A program made the translations under genes and the position numbers. A stretch of 64,000 nt of DNA from Streptococcus anginosus. Lineage in GTDB: Bacteria; Bacillota; Bacilli; Lactobacillales; Streptococcaceae. This document shows, in pieces, positions 26,034-36,176 of the stretch; within the stretch, counting starts at the first letter, position 1; the number at the start of each line of letters is the position of its first letter. Under the pieces are notes generated by a model. That model was not told the origin of the DNA. It was given only the letters and a program-made list of their open reading frames with translations, and searched no databases. The stretch lies in the NCBI RefSeq assembly GCF_900636475.1, contig NZ_LR134283.1:930001-994000 (forward strand), read 5' to 3'.

Positions 26034-26972
26034 TTATTTTGATGAAGATGACGAGCTAGATGTTGATTTGCTATCTGACTTGACATATTGTGAGAATAGA
26101 CTTTGGAAAGCTTGATCTTTCACCTTAATATTGGCTGCTTGTAATTCTTTGGCAACAATTTTTTGAATAAAGGTGCGATCATTTTGTTTTTGTGTCAAGA
26201 TAACATTTTTCAGTTGTTTCTTGTAGTCTTTCCAGTTTGCTGATTTTTCAGATTTACTATTTAGTTTCACAATATAATAACTTGAAGAATAAGTTGATGA
26301 TTTAACGGTGATAACATCCGAAATACCGTTTGCTTCAAGAGCAAAAGCCGCCTTTTTAACAGCATCTGGAACATCTGTCGAAGCTGAGTCAAACTTCACT
26401 TCCCCACCCTTATCTTTGGTCTTCGTATCCGTAGAATTTTCCTTGGCAATTTGTCCGAAATCAGCACCTTCAGCTTTAGCTTTTTCCAGTACTTCCTTTG
26501 CCTTGTCTTGACTGTCAACTTTGATGATTTGAGCAGTCACTTCTGGTGTATAAGATTCGTATGCTTTTTTATAGTTTGCATCTGTCAATTCTTTTTCAGC
26601 TGCTTTTTTGACAGCATATTCGACCAATTTATTGGTTCTGATTTGTTCACGATAAGTATCTTCCGTCAATCCTGCTCTTGCCAATACTTGTTGGAAAGCA
26701 GTTCCGTAAGTGCTCTTACTCTTATTGAACGTTTCATTGACTTCTTTTTCTGTAACATGTTTACCATAGCTCTTTTCAAAAACTTCTTGAATGGTCATAT
26801 TGAGAAGTACTTGTTGAGCAGCTGCATTATTTTTTACTTTGTTATAGAAATCATTGACAGTAATTGTATTTCCTTTCATCGTGATAATATCTTTACCACC
26901 AGCTTGCGAGCATGCCGCTAATGTTACAACTGACAAAAGCGTAATGGCTCCTGCTAGAATTTTTTTCTTCAT
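26034..26972 (-). CDS. prsA: Peptidyl-prolyl isomerase / foldase lipoprotein PrsA
   Basis: The protein is 312 residues. A lipoprotein signal ends in LAAC with Cys21 as the lipidation site. A parvulin-like (PpiC) domain lies about 140-235, including the TDTKTKDKGGEVKFDS segment, flanked by helical chaperone domains and a Ser-rich tail. PrsA helps secreted proteins fold on the outer membrane face of the cell. It is the last of coiA, pepF, trmR, prsA in the same order as in pneumococci, with an intergenic gap of about 105 nt before it. Confidence 0.92.
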   Translation of the reverse strand: MKKKILAGAITLLSVVTLAACSQAGGKDIITMKGNTITVNDFYNKVKNNAAAQQVLLNMTIQEVFEKSYGKHVTEKEVNETFNKSKSTYGTAFQQVLARAGLTEDTYREQIRTNKLVEYAVKKAAEKELTDANYKKAYESYTPEVTAQIIKVDSQDKAKEVLEKAKAEGADFGQIAKENSTDTKTKDKGGEVKFDSASTDVPDAVKKAAFALEANGISDVITVKSSTYSSSYYIVKLNSKSEKSANWKDYKKQLKNVILTQKQNDRTFIQKIVAKELQAANIKVKDQAFQSLFSQYVKSDSKSTSSSSSSSK

Positions 26973-27078
26973 TATGAAAACTCCTTTTTTTAATTCACTT
27001 TCTTATTGTACCATAAAATAGATTTAATATCTTAAATTTTCCTAAAAACCATGAAAATTTAGGAAAATATTAAATCTC

Positions 27079-27762
27079 TCATTTTTTTCTAATCATCAGA
27101 ATGCCGTCACCAAGAGGCAACAAAGTTGCAATCAAGTCAGGTTGATCTAGTGTTTTATCAAATAATTGGTGCAACCCTCGATAAATCGTTCGTTGGCCTC
27201 GACGCACTTCACTCATCTCCTTTGTGACATCTCCACCTTGAAAAACATCATCTATGATGATAATTCCTCCTGAAGAAAGGCGCTTCAGAACTTCTGGCAG
27301 AAAGACAACGTATTTGGACTTAGCAGAGTCCATAAAGACAAAGTCATAGCAATCTTTCAAATGAGGAAGAATATCCATTGCATCTCCTTCCAGCAATGTA
27401 ATTTGCCTACGCTTATCAAACTTGGAAAAGTTCGCTTTGGCAAAAGCAATCATTTCTGGATTTCGATCAATCGTTGTAATTTGAGCCTGCGGTGCATGTT
27501 CTGCCATTAAAAGAGCTGAAAAGCCAATGGCTGTTCCAATTTCCAAAATCTTTTCTGGCTGTAAAGTTTCTAACAGAAAACGAAAATAGGCAACTGTTTC
27601 GTGAGGAATAATGGGAATATTTTCTGCATGAGCAAAAGTTTCGAGCTCTTTTAAGGAGCCCGAAACTTGCTTTTGCCGTGTCCGCATAAAATCGACGATT
27701 TCTTCTTTGACAACGGGACGACGCATATTGTGATTGGCATTTTTACTATAGGATTCAACCAT
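27079..27762 (-). CDS. trmR: O-methyltransferase (TrmR/YrrM type, tRNA wobble uridine)
   Basis: The protein is 227 residues, class I SAM-dependent. Motif I is ILEIGTAIGFSALLMA near residue 71; the acidic motif is TTIDRNPEM; FVFMDSAKSKY and IIIIDDVFQGG hold metal-binding acids. Characterised homologues methylate 5-hydroxyuridine at the wobble base of tRNA; others act on catechols, so the tRNA role is an inference. Start ATG lies 1 nt after the pepF stop, so the two are coupled. Confidence 0.8.
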   Translation of the reverse strand: MVESYSKNANHNMRRPVVKEEIVDFMRTRQKQVSGSLKELETFAHAENIPIIPHETVAYFRFLLETLQPEKILEIGTAIGFSALLMAEHAPQAQITTIDRNPEMIAFAKANFSKFDKRRQITLLEGDAMDILPHLKDCYDFVFMDSAKSKYVVFLPEVLKRLSSGGIIIIDDVFQGGDVTKEMSEVRRGQRTIYRGLHQLFDKTLDQPDLIATLLPLGDGILMIRKK

Positions 27763-27763
27763 T

Positions 27764-29566
27764 TTATGCCAGTCCTAACTTTTCTACGAGTGCTTCAAAT
27801 TCATCAAGACGACGTTCAAAGACTGCAAAGGCAGCATTGAGGTAGTCTTCTTTTTCCATATCTACACCAGCTTTTTTAATGACATTTAGCGGATAATCAG
27901 AATTTCCTGCTTTCAAGTAGTTGAGATACTTCTCTTTATCTTCTTGCGTTCCGTTAACAATCTTATCTGCTAAGGCAGAAGCAGCTGAGAAACCGGTTGA
28001 GTATTGGAAAACATAGTAATCATAGTAGAAATGTGGAATCCGTGCCCATTCATATTGAATTTGTGGGTTGTCCTCTTTCGTCAAGCCATAATATTTTTCA
28101 TTCAAATCTGCGTACAAATCATTCAAAAACTCACTCGTCAAGACTTGACCTTCTTGGTCAGCTTTGTGAATGGCATGTTCAAACTCGGCAAATTGAGTTT
28201 GGCGGAAAACAGTTCCACGGAAACCGTCCAAGAAATGATTCAGAATCGCAAAGCGGGTTTGATCATCATCTACTTCTTCCAATAATTTCTCCGTAAGGAT
28301 ATTTTCATTGGTCGTAGAAGCAATCTCAGCTAAGAAAATAGAATAATCTCCGTAAACGTACGGCTGTGTTTCACGAGTATAGCTGGAATGCATGCTGTGA
28401 CCCGTTTCATGAACCAGCGTGAAAAGATTGTCCAACGTATCTTGCCAGTTGAGCAACATAAAAGCATTGGTATCGTAAGAACCGCCAGAATAAGCTCCTG
28501 AGCGTTTGCCTTGATTCTCATGAACATCAATCCAGCGCTCTGAAAAGGCCTTTTTCACTCGACTAAGATAATCATCTCCGAGAATCGCTAAAACTTCTTC
28601 TGCTTTTGTCAAAGCTTCTTCATAGGTAAATTTGTAATCTGCTTCTGACAATGGTGTATAGAGGTCGTACATTTTCAAATCAGAAAGACCTAAAATCTTT
28701 GCACGTAGCGCAATGTAGCGATGTAAGAGTGGCAAATGTTTGTTTACCGCAGACACTAAGCTATCATAAACACTTTCTGGAATAAAGTTAGCAGACAAGG
28801 CAGCTTCACGCGCAGAAGAAAAATTACGAACTTTGGCATTGTAATTATGAACTTTAACATTCGTTTGGAGAGTCTTGGCGTAAGTGTGTTGATATTGCTC
28901 ATAGACGCTGTAAAGCGCTTCATAAGCTTCCTTGCGGACTGTACGATTTTTCGACTCCACTAAACTAATGTAATTTCCGTGCGTCAATTGCACTTCATTT
29001 CCTTCTTCGTCATGTACGGTTGGAAAGACAATATCGGCATTGTCCAAGATTCCAAAAGTATCACCTGCAGCACTAAAAATTTCACCAGCACCTGCCAACA
29101 ATTCTTCCTCACGTTGAGAAAGGATGTGAGGTTTCTTTTGCAGCAGCTTATCAAAGAAGTGCTGATAGATTTGCAATTCAGGCTTTTCAGCTAAGAAAGT
29201 CTGATATTGCTCGTCTGTGATTGCCATAAATTCTGGCTCATAGAAAGCAAAGGCCTGTCCGAACTCACTATAAATGGCCATTCCTTTGGCTTGGTATTCT
29301 TGGTATTTTGCCACGCGTGTATCTTGGTCATTTTTCATGTGAGCATAGGAATAGAGTTTTTCGATACGACGCATCAAGTCCAACTGGATTTCTGTTGTTT
29401 TTAAGAGGCTGTCAGCTGAGCCCAAAAGATGACCGGCTAAGCTGCTGGCTTCTTTTAATTCTTTTGAAACTTGAGTTAACTCTGCCTCAAAAGCTTCATC
29501 TGTTGGGAAAATCGTTGTTAGGTCCCAAGTGTATTTTTCTTCAATTTCATTTCTTTGTTTTGCCAT
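27764..29566 (-). CDS. pepF: Oligoendopeptidase F
   Basis: The protein is 600 residues, an M3B zinc metallopeptidase. The zinc motif is [15 protein letters not shown], roughly two thirds along, with the third ligand in the [12 protein letters not shown] segment. It cleaves short peptides in the cytosol. The 5-prime end overlaps the coiA 3-prime end by 49 nt in another frame, so translation is linked to coiA. The S. pneumoniae neighbour order is the same. Confidence 0.95.
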   Translation of the reverse strand: MAKQRNEIEEKYTWDLTTIFPTDEAFEAELTQVSKELKEASSLAGHLLGSADSLLKTTEIQLDLMRRIEKLYSYAHMKNDQDTRVAKYQEYQAKGMAIYSEFGQAFAFYEPEFMAITDEQYQTFLAEKPELQIYQHFFDKLLQKKPHILSQREEELLAGAGEIFSAAGDTFGILDNADIVFPTVHDEEGNEVQLTHGNYISLVESKNRTVRKEAYEALYSVYEQYQHTYAKTLQTNVKVHNYNAKVRNFSSAREAALSANFIPESVYDSLVSAVNKHLPLLHRYIALRAKILGLSDLKMYDLYTPLSEADYKFTYEEALTKAEEVLAILGDDYLSRVKKAFSERWIDVHENQGKRSGAYSGGSYDTNAFMLLNWQDTLDNLFTLVHETGHSMHSSYTRETQPYVYGDYSIFLAEIASTTNENILTEKLLEEVDDDQTRFAILNHFLDGFRGTVFRQTQFAEFEHAIHKADQEGQVLTSEFLNDLYADLNEKYYGLTKEDNPQIQYEWARIPHFYYDYYVFQYSTGFSAASALADKIVNGTQEDKEKYLNYLKAGNSDYPLNVIKKAGVDMEKEDYLNAAFAVFERRLDEFEALVEKLGLA

Positions 29567-30549
29567 AAAATTTCCTCCGTCCTTCCTATTCTATCATAAA
29601 TATTGCCAAAAATCTTTGCATAAAAGGCTGGAGGATAGAGAATTTGAAGATTTTTATTTTTTTCTTTTTCATAATAAGCTGAAAATTGCTGGTAATAAGG
29701 CGTGAGATCCTGAAAAATCTGACAGAAAGAGCTGGAACGAACAGGTTGGACTTGCGGATAAAAGTCACTAGCCGTTTTGGTTAATAAATTATCACCCGTT
29801 TGATACAATTCTGCCTGCCATTTCATCCATTTGGGCTGCTGATAGTAGAGCTGCTGGCGCACATAACTGCAAATATTTTTATCTTCTTTTGCCAGAAAAC
29901 TCGTCATTTCCTGCTTGCAGAATGGCTGACGAAAGATGTCTAAAAGGTTTCCTTTACCAAAAGCAAAACTTTTCTCCTTATACTGAACCTTGCCATGCAA
30001 ATCTTCATGAATCAAGTATTTAAGCCTCAAAAGCTGTTTTTGTTCGTCCAATTCCCACATATGAAAGCCCATATTTTGACTGAAATAGAGAAAATCCTTT
30101 TGTAAATTGGTCAAAGTATTTTTCAGCCAAAGTTTCTTTCCCAAGAGCCAAAGAACGCGATAGCCATGCTGACGATAACTTTCCGTACGCTCTTTTAAGC
30201 GTTTTTGACTAAGTGAGCTACACTGAACTTCAAGCACAATTTGTTTTTCAACTAACAAATCTGCGATTTGCTGCAATTCTGGTAAATAAGCTTCTACTTG
30301 AATCGCATGATTGGATTTTCTAGCCCAAGTAAACAAAGCAGCTTTCAAATTCAAGTGTTCTGCGCTTTCATTTTCCGTATAAAAATGACATTCTTTTAAA
30401 GAAATATGAGCAAAATGCGGTCGCATCACCTTGCCATTTTTAAATCGCACCGCTTCCTTACAAGCCGGGCAGAGAAACCTACCCGGTGGATTTACCCTAT
30501 CTTCCACAGCATTTAGCATTTTTCCGTTTTCCTGACAAGCCATTAACAT
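29518..30549 (-). CDS. coiA: Competence protein CoiA
   Basis: The protein is 343 residues. An N-terminal zinc-ribbon-like CPAC motif (27-30) is followed by PHFAH (44-48) and a nuclease-like core with IVLEVQCSS. CoiA is a late competence protein needed for recombination of incoming DNA. A canonical cin-box lies 27 nt upstream. Two in-frame ATGs (30549 and 30543) follow AAAGGGGAA; the first is taken, the second cannot be excluded. The end overlaps pepF by 49 nt. Confidence 0.92.
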   Translation of the reverse strand: MLMACQENGKMLNAVEDRVNPPGRFLCPACKEAVRFKNGKVMRPHFAHISLKECHFYTENESAEHLNLKAALFTWARKSNHAIQVEAYLPELQQIADLLVEKQIVLEVQCSSLSQKRLKERTESYRQHGYRVLWLLGKKLWLKNTLTNLQKDFLYFSQNMGFHMWELDEQKQLLRLKYLIHEDLHGKVQYKEKSFAFGKGNLLDIFRQPFCKQEMTSFLAKEDKNICSYVRQQLYYQQPKWMKWQAELYQTGDNLLTKTASDFYPQVQPVRSSSFCQIFQDLTPYYQQFSAYYEKEKNKNLQILYPPAFYAKIFGNIYDRIGRTEEILWQNKEMKLKKNTLGT

Positions 30550-30575
30550 AGATTATTTTCCCCTTTTACTTAAAT

Positions 30576-30583
30576 TATTCGTA
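30576..30583 (-). promoter_or_regulatory. ComX-dependent cin-box of coiA
   Basis: TACGAATA on the minus strand, preceded by a T run, is an exact match to the streptococcal SigX/ComX promoter element and is correctly placed before coiA. It implies expression only in the competent state, with possible read-through into pepF. Confidence 0.88.
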
Positions 30584-30588
30584 AAAAA

Positions 30589-30833
30589 GAGTGAGACAGA
30601 ACTCATCTTAAAAATTTTAAGTTCGTAGTCTCACACTCGCAAGGTTGCTCAACAGTCTGGGAGACCGTTGGGGGTGGGTAAAGAAAAAAAGTTTTCGTCA
30701 AAAGTGTTTTTTCGAGCTTAAAAAGCAAACAAGATTAAGACTCGTTTCATGAGCCTTATCCGGTAACTAATTCGTCATTGCTTTATTATACAATATGCTA
30801 TGAAGCTGGAGACTTTCAATCCAGCTTTTTTAT
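30589..30833 (+). repeat. Structured intergenic element between coiA and MFS gene
   Basis: It begins with a long hairpin (30589-30638: GAGTGAGAC, GAACT, CTTAAAA pair with TTTTAAG, AGTTC, GTCTCAC). It ends with a terminator-like hairpin (30803-30831: AAGCTGGA / TCCAGCTT then T run) on the + strand, although no + strand gene precedes it. Similar ends are seen in the element at 52924-53188. The middle holds no gene. Confidence 0.5.
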
Positions 30834-30845
30834 ACCTCTCTTATT

Positions 30846-32015
30846 TTAACCGAATAATTTCTGATTTGGCTTGTTTGGCACTTTCAAAAAGAAGGCTAAA
30901 ACAAGCACTACAATCATCACACCAGCTAAGAAAAAGCTCATCATTTCATAGCCAGATTTGTCAATAATGTCTCCTGCAATATTTTGGATAAGAATGGTTC
31001 CCAAATTTCGGGCTGTTTGAACAAGGGCAATAGCTGTCACCATATATTTTTCATCTACTACATTAGCAACAATCTTTAAAGTCACCATAATCAACAACAT
31101 TCCTGTGGCGTGCTTTGACATCAAGGTCAAAAGAATCTTGGAAGTCAATCCCAAATCCAGACCATAAATCACATACTGTAAGAGCAAAATGAGCAGGGGA
31201 ATATAAAGCAATTTTTTAATCGGAAGTTTATCCATAAAAAGATAAGAAAAGAAGATCAAGGGCGACTCACAAATAACAGAAATAGCTACCACAGTCGTCG
31301 CCACATTGACACTTAAACCACTATGCTCTAACATAGATGGTATATAAGTGTGACCAGTATTCCCGACTCCAGAATAGAGCGCTACAATAACGAGGTAAAA
31401 CAAATATGTTTTATTTTTAAAAATCTGTCCAATATAGGAATCATTTTTCGTTTGTTTAGTCTTTTTGCGAGGTTGATCGTGTTTCGGATCAATCCCTAGC
31501 ACTCCAAGAATGCTCACACACATCATGCCGATAAACACAATGAAAATCGCTTGAGGAGAGATGAATTTATAAATCAATCCTGCCAATTGCGAACCCATTG
31601 CATAACCAAAAGTCCCCCAGATACGGATTTTCCCATAAGTATAAGGACTTTGAGCCGCTAGCACATCCATAACAGGGTTGACACCATTTACCAACATTAA
31701 AACAGCACTATACCAAATTGTCAACAGCAAGAGATTATTGGCTTGCGTGAAAAAGATTGCTCCCACAATAATCAGAAGGAAACTATAAATGGTTACTTTT
31801 TTAATGCCAATCGCGTCATTCAAAACACCCATGATAGGCTGTACAATCATTGAAGAAAAGAACGAGGCGGAAACAACCAGCGAAACCTGGCTAGCTGAAT
31901 AGCCCTTATCCAGCATATAAACTGAAATTAAAGTCGAAAAAAGCGAATACGATAAAAAATAAAAATTATACATCAAAAAATAAGCAAAATAGCTATTTTG
32001 AAATTTCCTAAACAT
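30846..32015 (-). CDS. MFS transporter
   Basis: The protein is 389 residues with about 12 membrane segments and a central hydrophilic loop (HDQPRKKTKQTKND). The VNGVNPVMDVLAAQSP and GKIRIWGTFGYAMGSQLAG segments are typical of the LacY/nucleoside:H+ symporter-like branch (MFS_1_like). The cargo is not predictable from the sequence. ATG has GGGAGAAGG upstream. It lies 77 nt downstream of dacA, beyond a hairpin. Confidence 0.82.
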   Translation of the reverse strand: MFRKFQNSYFAYFLMYNFYFLSYSLFSTLISVYMLDKGYSASQVSLVVSASFFSSMIVQPIMGVLNDAIGIKKVTIYSFLLIIVGAIFFTQANNLLLLTIWYSAVLMLVNGVNPVMDVLAAQSPYTYGKIRIWGTFGYAMGSQLAGLIYKFISPQAIFIVFIGMMCVSILGVLGIDPKHDQPRKKTKQTKNDSYIGQIFKNKTYLFYLVIVALYSGVGNTGHTYIPSMLEHSGLSVNVATTVVAISVICESPLIFFSYLFMDKLPIKKLLYIPLLILLLQYVIYGLDLGLTSKILLTLMSKHATGMLLIMVTLKIVANVVDEKYMVTAIALVQTARNLGTILIQNIAGDIIDKSGYEMMSFFLAGVMIVVLVLAFFLKVPNKPNQKLFG

Positions 32016-32043
32016 GATTTTTCCTTCTCCCTAAAAAGGTGAC

Positions 32044-32074
32044 AAAGCCCGATTGGATAAATCAATCGAGCTTT
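32044..32074 (-). terminator. Hairpin after dacA
   Basis: AAAGC-CCGATTG / CAATCG-GCTTT form a stem between dacA and the MFS gene. The T tract is short, so termination may be partial. Confidence 0.55.
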
Positions 32075-32092
32075 CTATTCTGCAATGAGTGA

Positions 32093-33469
32093 TTAACGTT
32101 TCTGACGACGAGATAGCTGTGTATCGTTAGTTGTACGCTGTTTTCTTCTTTGCTTACGTTTCGTTGCTTCAAAAACGACAATGAGCAAAAGAATAAGCAA
32201 CGGAACTGCGATCAGAATGTGATAATCTAAAAAGAGTTGCTTCAAACTTTTTCCGCTAGATTTTGCTGTTGTAGTTTTTACAGTTGATTTAGCTGCACTG
32301 TTTTTAATTGCTGTATTCTTTACTTCTGTGACATTATCTCCGTTTGAAATAAGCGAAGAAAGTTGCTCCAAACCATTATCATTTTTCAATACGTCATTTT
32401 CCACAACTGCTTTTGCTGCTGTGCCTTTTTTCACTGTTGCATAGAAATCTTTTGACAGGTTATATCTTTTTCCATTGATTGTTTGTTCTCCAGCCTTGAA
32501 AATTTTTTTGTACTCATAATCAGCATAAGCTTTCTCAATCAAGGCATTGCCAAATGGATGGCGGTAATATTCTCCGTCTTGGTCAGACCAATTCCCAACT
32601 CCCATGATAACACTAATCAAACGTTGTTCCCCTCGCTTAATCGTTGCGATGTAATTAAAAGCTCCTCGTGGACTTGACCCCGTCTTTAAACCTTCGACGC
32701 CTTCAATGCCATATTTGGCACCGGGAAGTGAGTAATTATAGGTTTCAAAGGTTTCTTCATACGGCGTTCCCTTTTTTACCGTTACGACTGGTTTATTGGT
32801 GTAATTTAAAATATTTGGATAATTCTTGACGAAATGGTACCCTAAAATGGCTAAATCGCGCGCCGTTGTCTGATTGGCTGCATTGTTATCATACCGTTGT
32901 GGAGTATACAAGCCTTTGAAAGAAACAGCTGCAGCTCCACTGGCATTGAACCATTTTGTATTGGTCATACCTAATTCTTTTGCCTTGGCATTCATCATGT
33001 CCAAAAATGTATCTGGATCATTGTTAGATAAATAATTGGCTAACATAACAGTTGTCGCATTTGAAGATGGAACAGCTGTCATCGTAATCAATTCAGAGAC
33101 AGTATAATCTACTCCCGCCACAATTTTATTGTTGGAAATTTCGTAAATTTTGGCAATTGCTTCATCACGTGGTGTTGCTTTGATAACTGTATTTTCGCTC
33201 AACTTTCCTTGCTGAATTGCTTCAAAAACTAAATACAAGGTCATCAATTTGCTCATACTGGCAGGATCACGAACTTCATCAATATTGTCTTGCCAAAGGA
33301 TATTTCCCGTATTAGCATCTACAATCAAGGATGATTTCGGACGATTGATTGGATTGACCTTCTCGTTTGGATACATTTTTTGTGCCATATCAACCAATTC
33401 ATCTGCACGAGCAGCAGTTACTCCCACATACAACATAAAAAGACAAACAATAGCTAACAGCTTTTTCAC
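32093..33469 (-). CDS. dacA: D-alanyl-D-alanine carboxypeptidase DacA (PBP3)
   Basis: The protein is 458 residues. Signal peptide (about 1-22), then a serine DD-peptidase domain with SMSK at 71-74, SSN at 135-137 and KTG at 262-264. A C-terminal beta domain and a C-terminal membrane anchor with a basic tail follow. It trims the fifth D-Ala from peptidoglycan stems and so limits cross-linking. GTG start with AGGAGG at 7 nt. Probably its own unit. Confidence 0.94.
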   Translation of the reverse strand: MKKLLAIVCLFMLYVGVTAARADELVDMAQKMYPNEKVNPINRPKSSLIVDANTGNILWQDNIDEVRDPASMSKLMTLYLVFEAIQQGKLSENTVIKATPRDEAIAKIYEISNNKIVAGVDYTVSELITMTAVPSSNATTVMLANYLSNNDPDTFLDMMNAKAKELGMTNTKWFNASGAAAVSFKGLYTPQRYDNNAANQTTARDLAILGYHFVKNYPNILNYTNKPVVTVKKGTPYEETFETYNYSLPGAKYGIEGVEGLKTGSSPRGAFNYIATIKRGEQRLISVIMGVGNWSDQDGEYYRHPFGNALIEKAYADYEYKKIFKAGEQTINGKRYNLSKDFYATVKKGTAAKAVVENDVLKNDNGLEQLSSLISNGDNVTEVKNTAIKNSAAKSTVKTTTAKSSGKSLKQLFLDYHILIAVPLLILLLIVVFEATKRKQRRKQRTTNDTQLSRRQKR

Positions 33470-33585
33470 TAGAATCCTCCTAAGTTCTCACTTATCTTCT
33501 AGTATAGCACACTTTATCCATAAGATAACGAACTTTTTTCAAAATGTCAAAAAACCTACCTAAAAATTAGATAGGAAATAGATTC

Positions 33586-34293
33586 TTATTTTTTCAAAAT
33601 GCTTAAAGCTTCTTTATCTGCGATAATGACAACATCTTCATGTTTTTGAAGGACGCTTCCTGGTAGTTCTTCTGTAATCGGTCCTTCCACGGTTCCTGCA
33701 ATCGCTTTTGCTTTTGAAGCACCATAAGCAAATAAAATAATGGATTTTGCATTGAGAATATTTTGAATGCCCATTGAGTAAGCTTGAGTTGGCACATCTT
33801 CTATCTGGTCAAAGAAACGAGCATTGGCTTCAATGGTTGATTTCTCCAAATCCACTACATGAACAGTACTATCAAAGCTCGTCCCTGGTTCATTAAACCC
33901 AATATGACCATTAGTGCCAATTCCTAAAATTTGCAAATCAACAGGATTCTCTGCCAGAACATGATTGTAGCGTTTGATTTCTGCTTCCGCATTTTCTGCA
34001 ACACCATTTGGCAAGAAGCTTTCCTTAAATGGCTTTTTATCAAATAAATGCTCCTGCATGAAATAGCGATATGACTGAGGATTTTCTCCACTTAGCCCGA
34101 TGTACTCGTCTAGATTCACACTGGTTAAGCCTGACAAATCAAGGTCACTTTCAACAATTTGCTCGTAAAAACTCAAAGGACTGCTACCTGTCGCTAATCC
34201 TAACGTTTTAGCTCCTTTCGCTAATTTTTCTTTTAATAATTCAAAGGCTACTCTACCACCGTCTACTTGATTTTCCACTTGAATAATTCTCAT
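33586..34293 (-). CDS. nagB: Glucosamine-6-phosphate deaminase
   Basis: The protein is 235 residues, the short Gram-positive form. Conserved motifs are [22 protein letters not shown] (catalytic Asp) and [17 protein letters not shown]. It converts glucosamine-6-P to fructose-6-P and ammonia, linking amino-sugar use to glycolysis. AAGGAG precedes the ATG. A promoter lies in 34294-34350. Single gene. Confidence 0.95.
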   Translation of the reverse strand: MRIIQVENQVDGGRVAFELLKEKLAKGAKTLGLATGSSPLSFYEQIVESDLDLSGLTSVNLDEYIGLSGENPQSYRYFMQEHLFDKKPFKESFLPNGVAENAEAEIKRYNHVLAENPVDLQILGIGTNGHIGFNEPGTSFDSTVHVVDLEKSTIEANARFFDQIEDVPTQAYSMGIQNILNAKSIILFAYGASKAKAIAGTVEGPITEELPGSVLQKHEDVVIIADKEALSILKK

Positions 34294-34401
34294 CGCTAAA
34301 CTCCTTTTCCTTATTTAATTATATTATATGGTATAGACCAATTTTTGTCAAGAGAATTTGTCCCTTTTTAAAGAATCCGAGCTTGTTTGCACGAAAAATC
34401 G

Positions 34402-34410
34402 TGTTATAAT
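34402..34410 (+). promoter_or_regulatory. Extended -10 promoter of the queA unit, giving a leaderless mRNA
   Basis: TGTTATAAT ends at 34410 and the next ATG is at 34417. A TTGTTT -35-like element lies 16 bp upstream. No ribosome binding site is present. Confidence 0.65.
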
Positions 34411-34416
34411 AGAAGA

Positions 34417-34590
34417 ATGTTAGTCTATTTATTCTGTTTATTTTTGTTAGGAGTTGCTTTTGTCATAACTGCACTTCTTCTCAAAACCAAGCGAATGTGG
34501 CATTATACCCTATTGATTTTAGGCATTTTACTCATGTGCCTGCCACTTGTTGCTTCTTGTTATTCATTATGGATTTTATTTACAGCTTAA
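34417..34590 (+). CDS. Small two-helix membrane protein
   Basis: The protein is 57 residues starting MLVYLFCLFLLGVAF. Two hydrophobic helices (about 1-20 and 27-55) are joined by a short basic turn (KTKRMWHY). I do not recognise a family. The start is fixed by the -10 box 6 nt upstream; the longer frame begins before the promoter. The stop is 9 nt before the queA start, with the queA ribosome binding site overlapping the stop, so the pair is coupled. Confidence 0.65.
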   Translation: MLVYLFCLFLLGVAFVITALLLKTKRMWHYTLLILGILLMCLPLVASCYSLWILFTA

Positions 34591-34599
34591 GGAGAATGT

Positions 34600-35628
34600 A
34601 TGAATACTGCTGATTTTGACTTTCATTTACCAGAAGAGTTAATCGCACAAACACCTTTAGAAAAGCGAGATGCTTCCCGCCTTTTAGTCGTCAATCACGA
34701 AACTGGTCAACTGGAAGATACTCACTTTGACGCTATTATCGACCAATTAAATCCCGGAGACGCTTTGGTTATGAATGATACGCGCGTCTTGCCAGCACGC
34801 CTTCATGGTGAAAAGCCTGAAACAGGCGGACATGTTGAATTACTACTGTTGAAAAACATCGCAGGAGATGATTGGGAAGTGCTAGCGAAACCAGCCAAGC
34901 GCTTAAAAGTCGGAGCAGCTATATCTTTTGGTGACGGGCGCTTAACAGCAACTGTCTTAGAAGAATTAGAACACGGTGGACGAATTGTACGTTTCCATTA
35001 CCAAGGGATTTTCTTGGAAGTGCTTGAAAGTCTGGGCGAAATGCCCTTGCCGCCTTATATTCATGAAAAATTAAAAGACCGTGAACGCTATCAGACTGTT
35101 TATGCTAAAGAAAATGGCTCAGCGGCTGCTCCTACTGCCGGGCTTCATTTTACCAAAGAGCTGCTGACTCAGATTGAAGCTAAAGGTGTGAAATTAGTCT
35201 ATCTGACGCTTCATGTTGGTCTAGGAACCTTCCGTCCTGTCTCTGTAGATAATGTGGACGAACATGAGATGCATTCAGAATTCTATACACTGTCTGAAGA
35301 AGCAGCTGACACGCTTCGACAGGTCAAAGCCAGCGGGAAACGTGTTATAGCGGTCGGAACAACTTCTATCCGTACACTAGAGACAATCGGTTCAAAATTT
35401 AATGGGGAAATCAAAGCAGACTCCGGTTGGACCAACATCTTTATTAAACCTGGCTACGATTGGAAAATCGTAGATGCTTTTTCTACCAATTTCCACCTTC
35501 CAAAGTCCACTCTCGTCATGCTCGTTTCAGCCTTTGCAGGTCGAGAATTAGTGCTCTCTGCTTATCAGCATGCCATTGATGAAAAATACCGCTTTTTCAG
35601 CTTTGGAGATGCTATGTTTATAAAATAA
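34600..35628 (+). CDS. queA: S-adenosylmethionine:tRNA ribosyltransferase-isomerase QueA
   Basis: The protein is 342 residues, full length. It transfers and isomerises the ribosyl part of SAM to make epoxyqueuosine in tRNA. Conserved segments include [23 protein letters not shown] and [16 protein letters not shown] lies 6 nt before the ATG. It precedes the ArgR-family regulator by 10 nt, an arrangement known beside streptococcal arc clusters. Confidence 0.95.
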   Translation: MNTADFDFHLPEELIAQTPLEKRDASRLLVVNHETGQLEDTHFDAIIDQLNPGDALVMNDTRVLPARLHGEKPETGGHVELLLLKNIAGDDWEVLAKPAKRLKVGAAISFGDGRLTATVLEELEHGGRIVRFHYQGIFLEVLESLGEMPLPPYIHEKLKDRERYQTVYAKENGSAAAPTAGLHFTKELLTQIEAKGVKLVYLTLHVGLGTFRPVSVDNVDEHEMHSEFYTLSEEAADTLRQVKASGKRVIAVGTTSIRTLETIGSKFNGEIKADSGWTNIFIKPGYDWKIVDAFSTNFHLPKSTLVMLVSAFAGRELVLSAYQHAIDEKYRFFSFGDAMFIK

Positions 35629-35638
35629 TAGGTGAAAT

Positions 35639-36112
35639 ATGAATAAAATTGAAAGCCGTCATCGACTCATTCGCTCGCTTGTCCTAGAGAAAAAAATTCA
35701 CACACAACAAGAATTACAAGATTTGCTTTCAGCAAATGGCGTTACAGTGACGCAATCCACACTTTCTCGAGACATTAAAGCTTTGAACTTAGTAAAAGTA
35801 CACGAAGCAGATATTTCTTATTATATTATCAATAGCATGGCACCTTCACGCTGGGAAAAACGCCTGCGTCTCTATATGGAAGATGCCTTGATTATGTTGC
35901 GTCCTGTTCAACATCAAGTTGTCATGAAAACTCTTCCTGGATTGGCACAATCATTCGGCTCTATCTTAGATGCTCTAGAATTTTCCGAAATTGTCGCAAC
36001 GGTCTGCGGTGATGATGTCTGCTTGATTATCTGCGAGGACAATCAAAAAGCACAAGACTGTTTTAACAAATTAAAACAATTTGCACCCCCGTTCTTCTTT
36101 AGTAAAGAATAA
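35639..36112 (+). CDS. arcR: ArgR/AhrC-family regulator of the arginine deiminase cluster
   Basis: The protein is 157 residues. The N-terminal winged helix includes [14 protein letters not shown]; the C-terminal oligomerisation domain has [18 protein letters not shown] in place of the usual GTIAGDDT core. Members bind arginine and control arginine catabolism or synthesis. Its place between queA and the convergent arc operon matches S. gordonii, where an equivalent gene activates arc; the symbol follows that usage and is tentative. Confidence 0.82.
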   Translation: MNKIESRHRLIRSLVLEKKIHTQQELQDLLSANGVTVTQSTLSRDIKALNLVKVHEADISYYIINSMAPSRWEKRLRLYMEDALIMLRPVQHQVVMKTLPGLAQSFGSILDALEFSEIVATVCGDDVCLIICEDNQKAQDCFNKLKQFAPPFFFSKE

Positions 36113-36128
36113 CCTTTTTAAGTATGAA

Positions 36129-36172
36129 AAAGCTGAGAATGGACATTTTCGTCCACTCTCAGCTTTTTTCTT
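36129..36172. terminator. Bidirectional terminator between arcR and arcT
   Basis: AAAAAGCTGAGA-TGGAC / GTCCA-TCTCAGCTTTTTT is a long perfect-looking stem with A and T tracts on both sides. It ends the + strand queA-arcR unit and the - strand arc operon. Confidence 0.93.
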
Positions 36173-36176
36173 CTAA

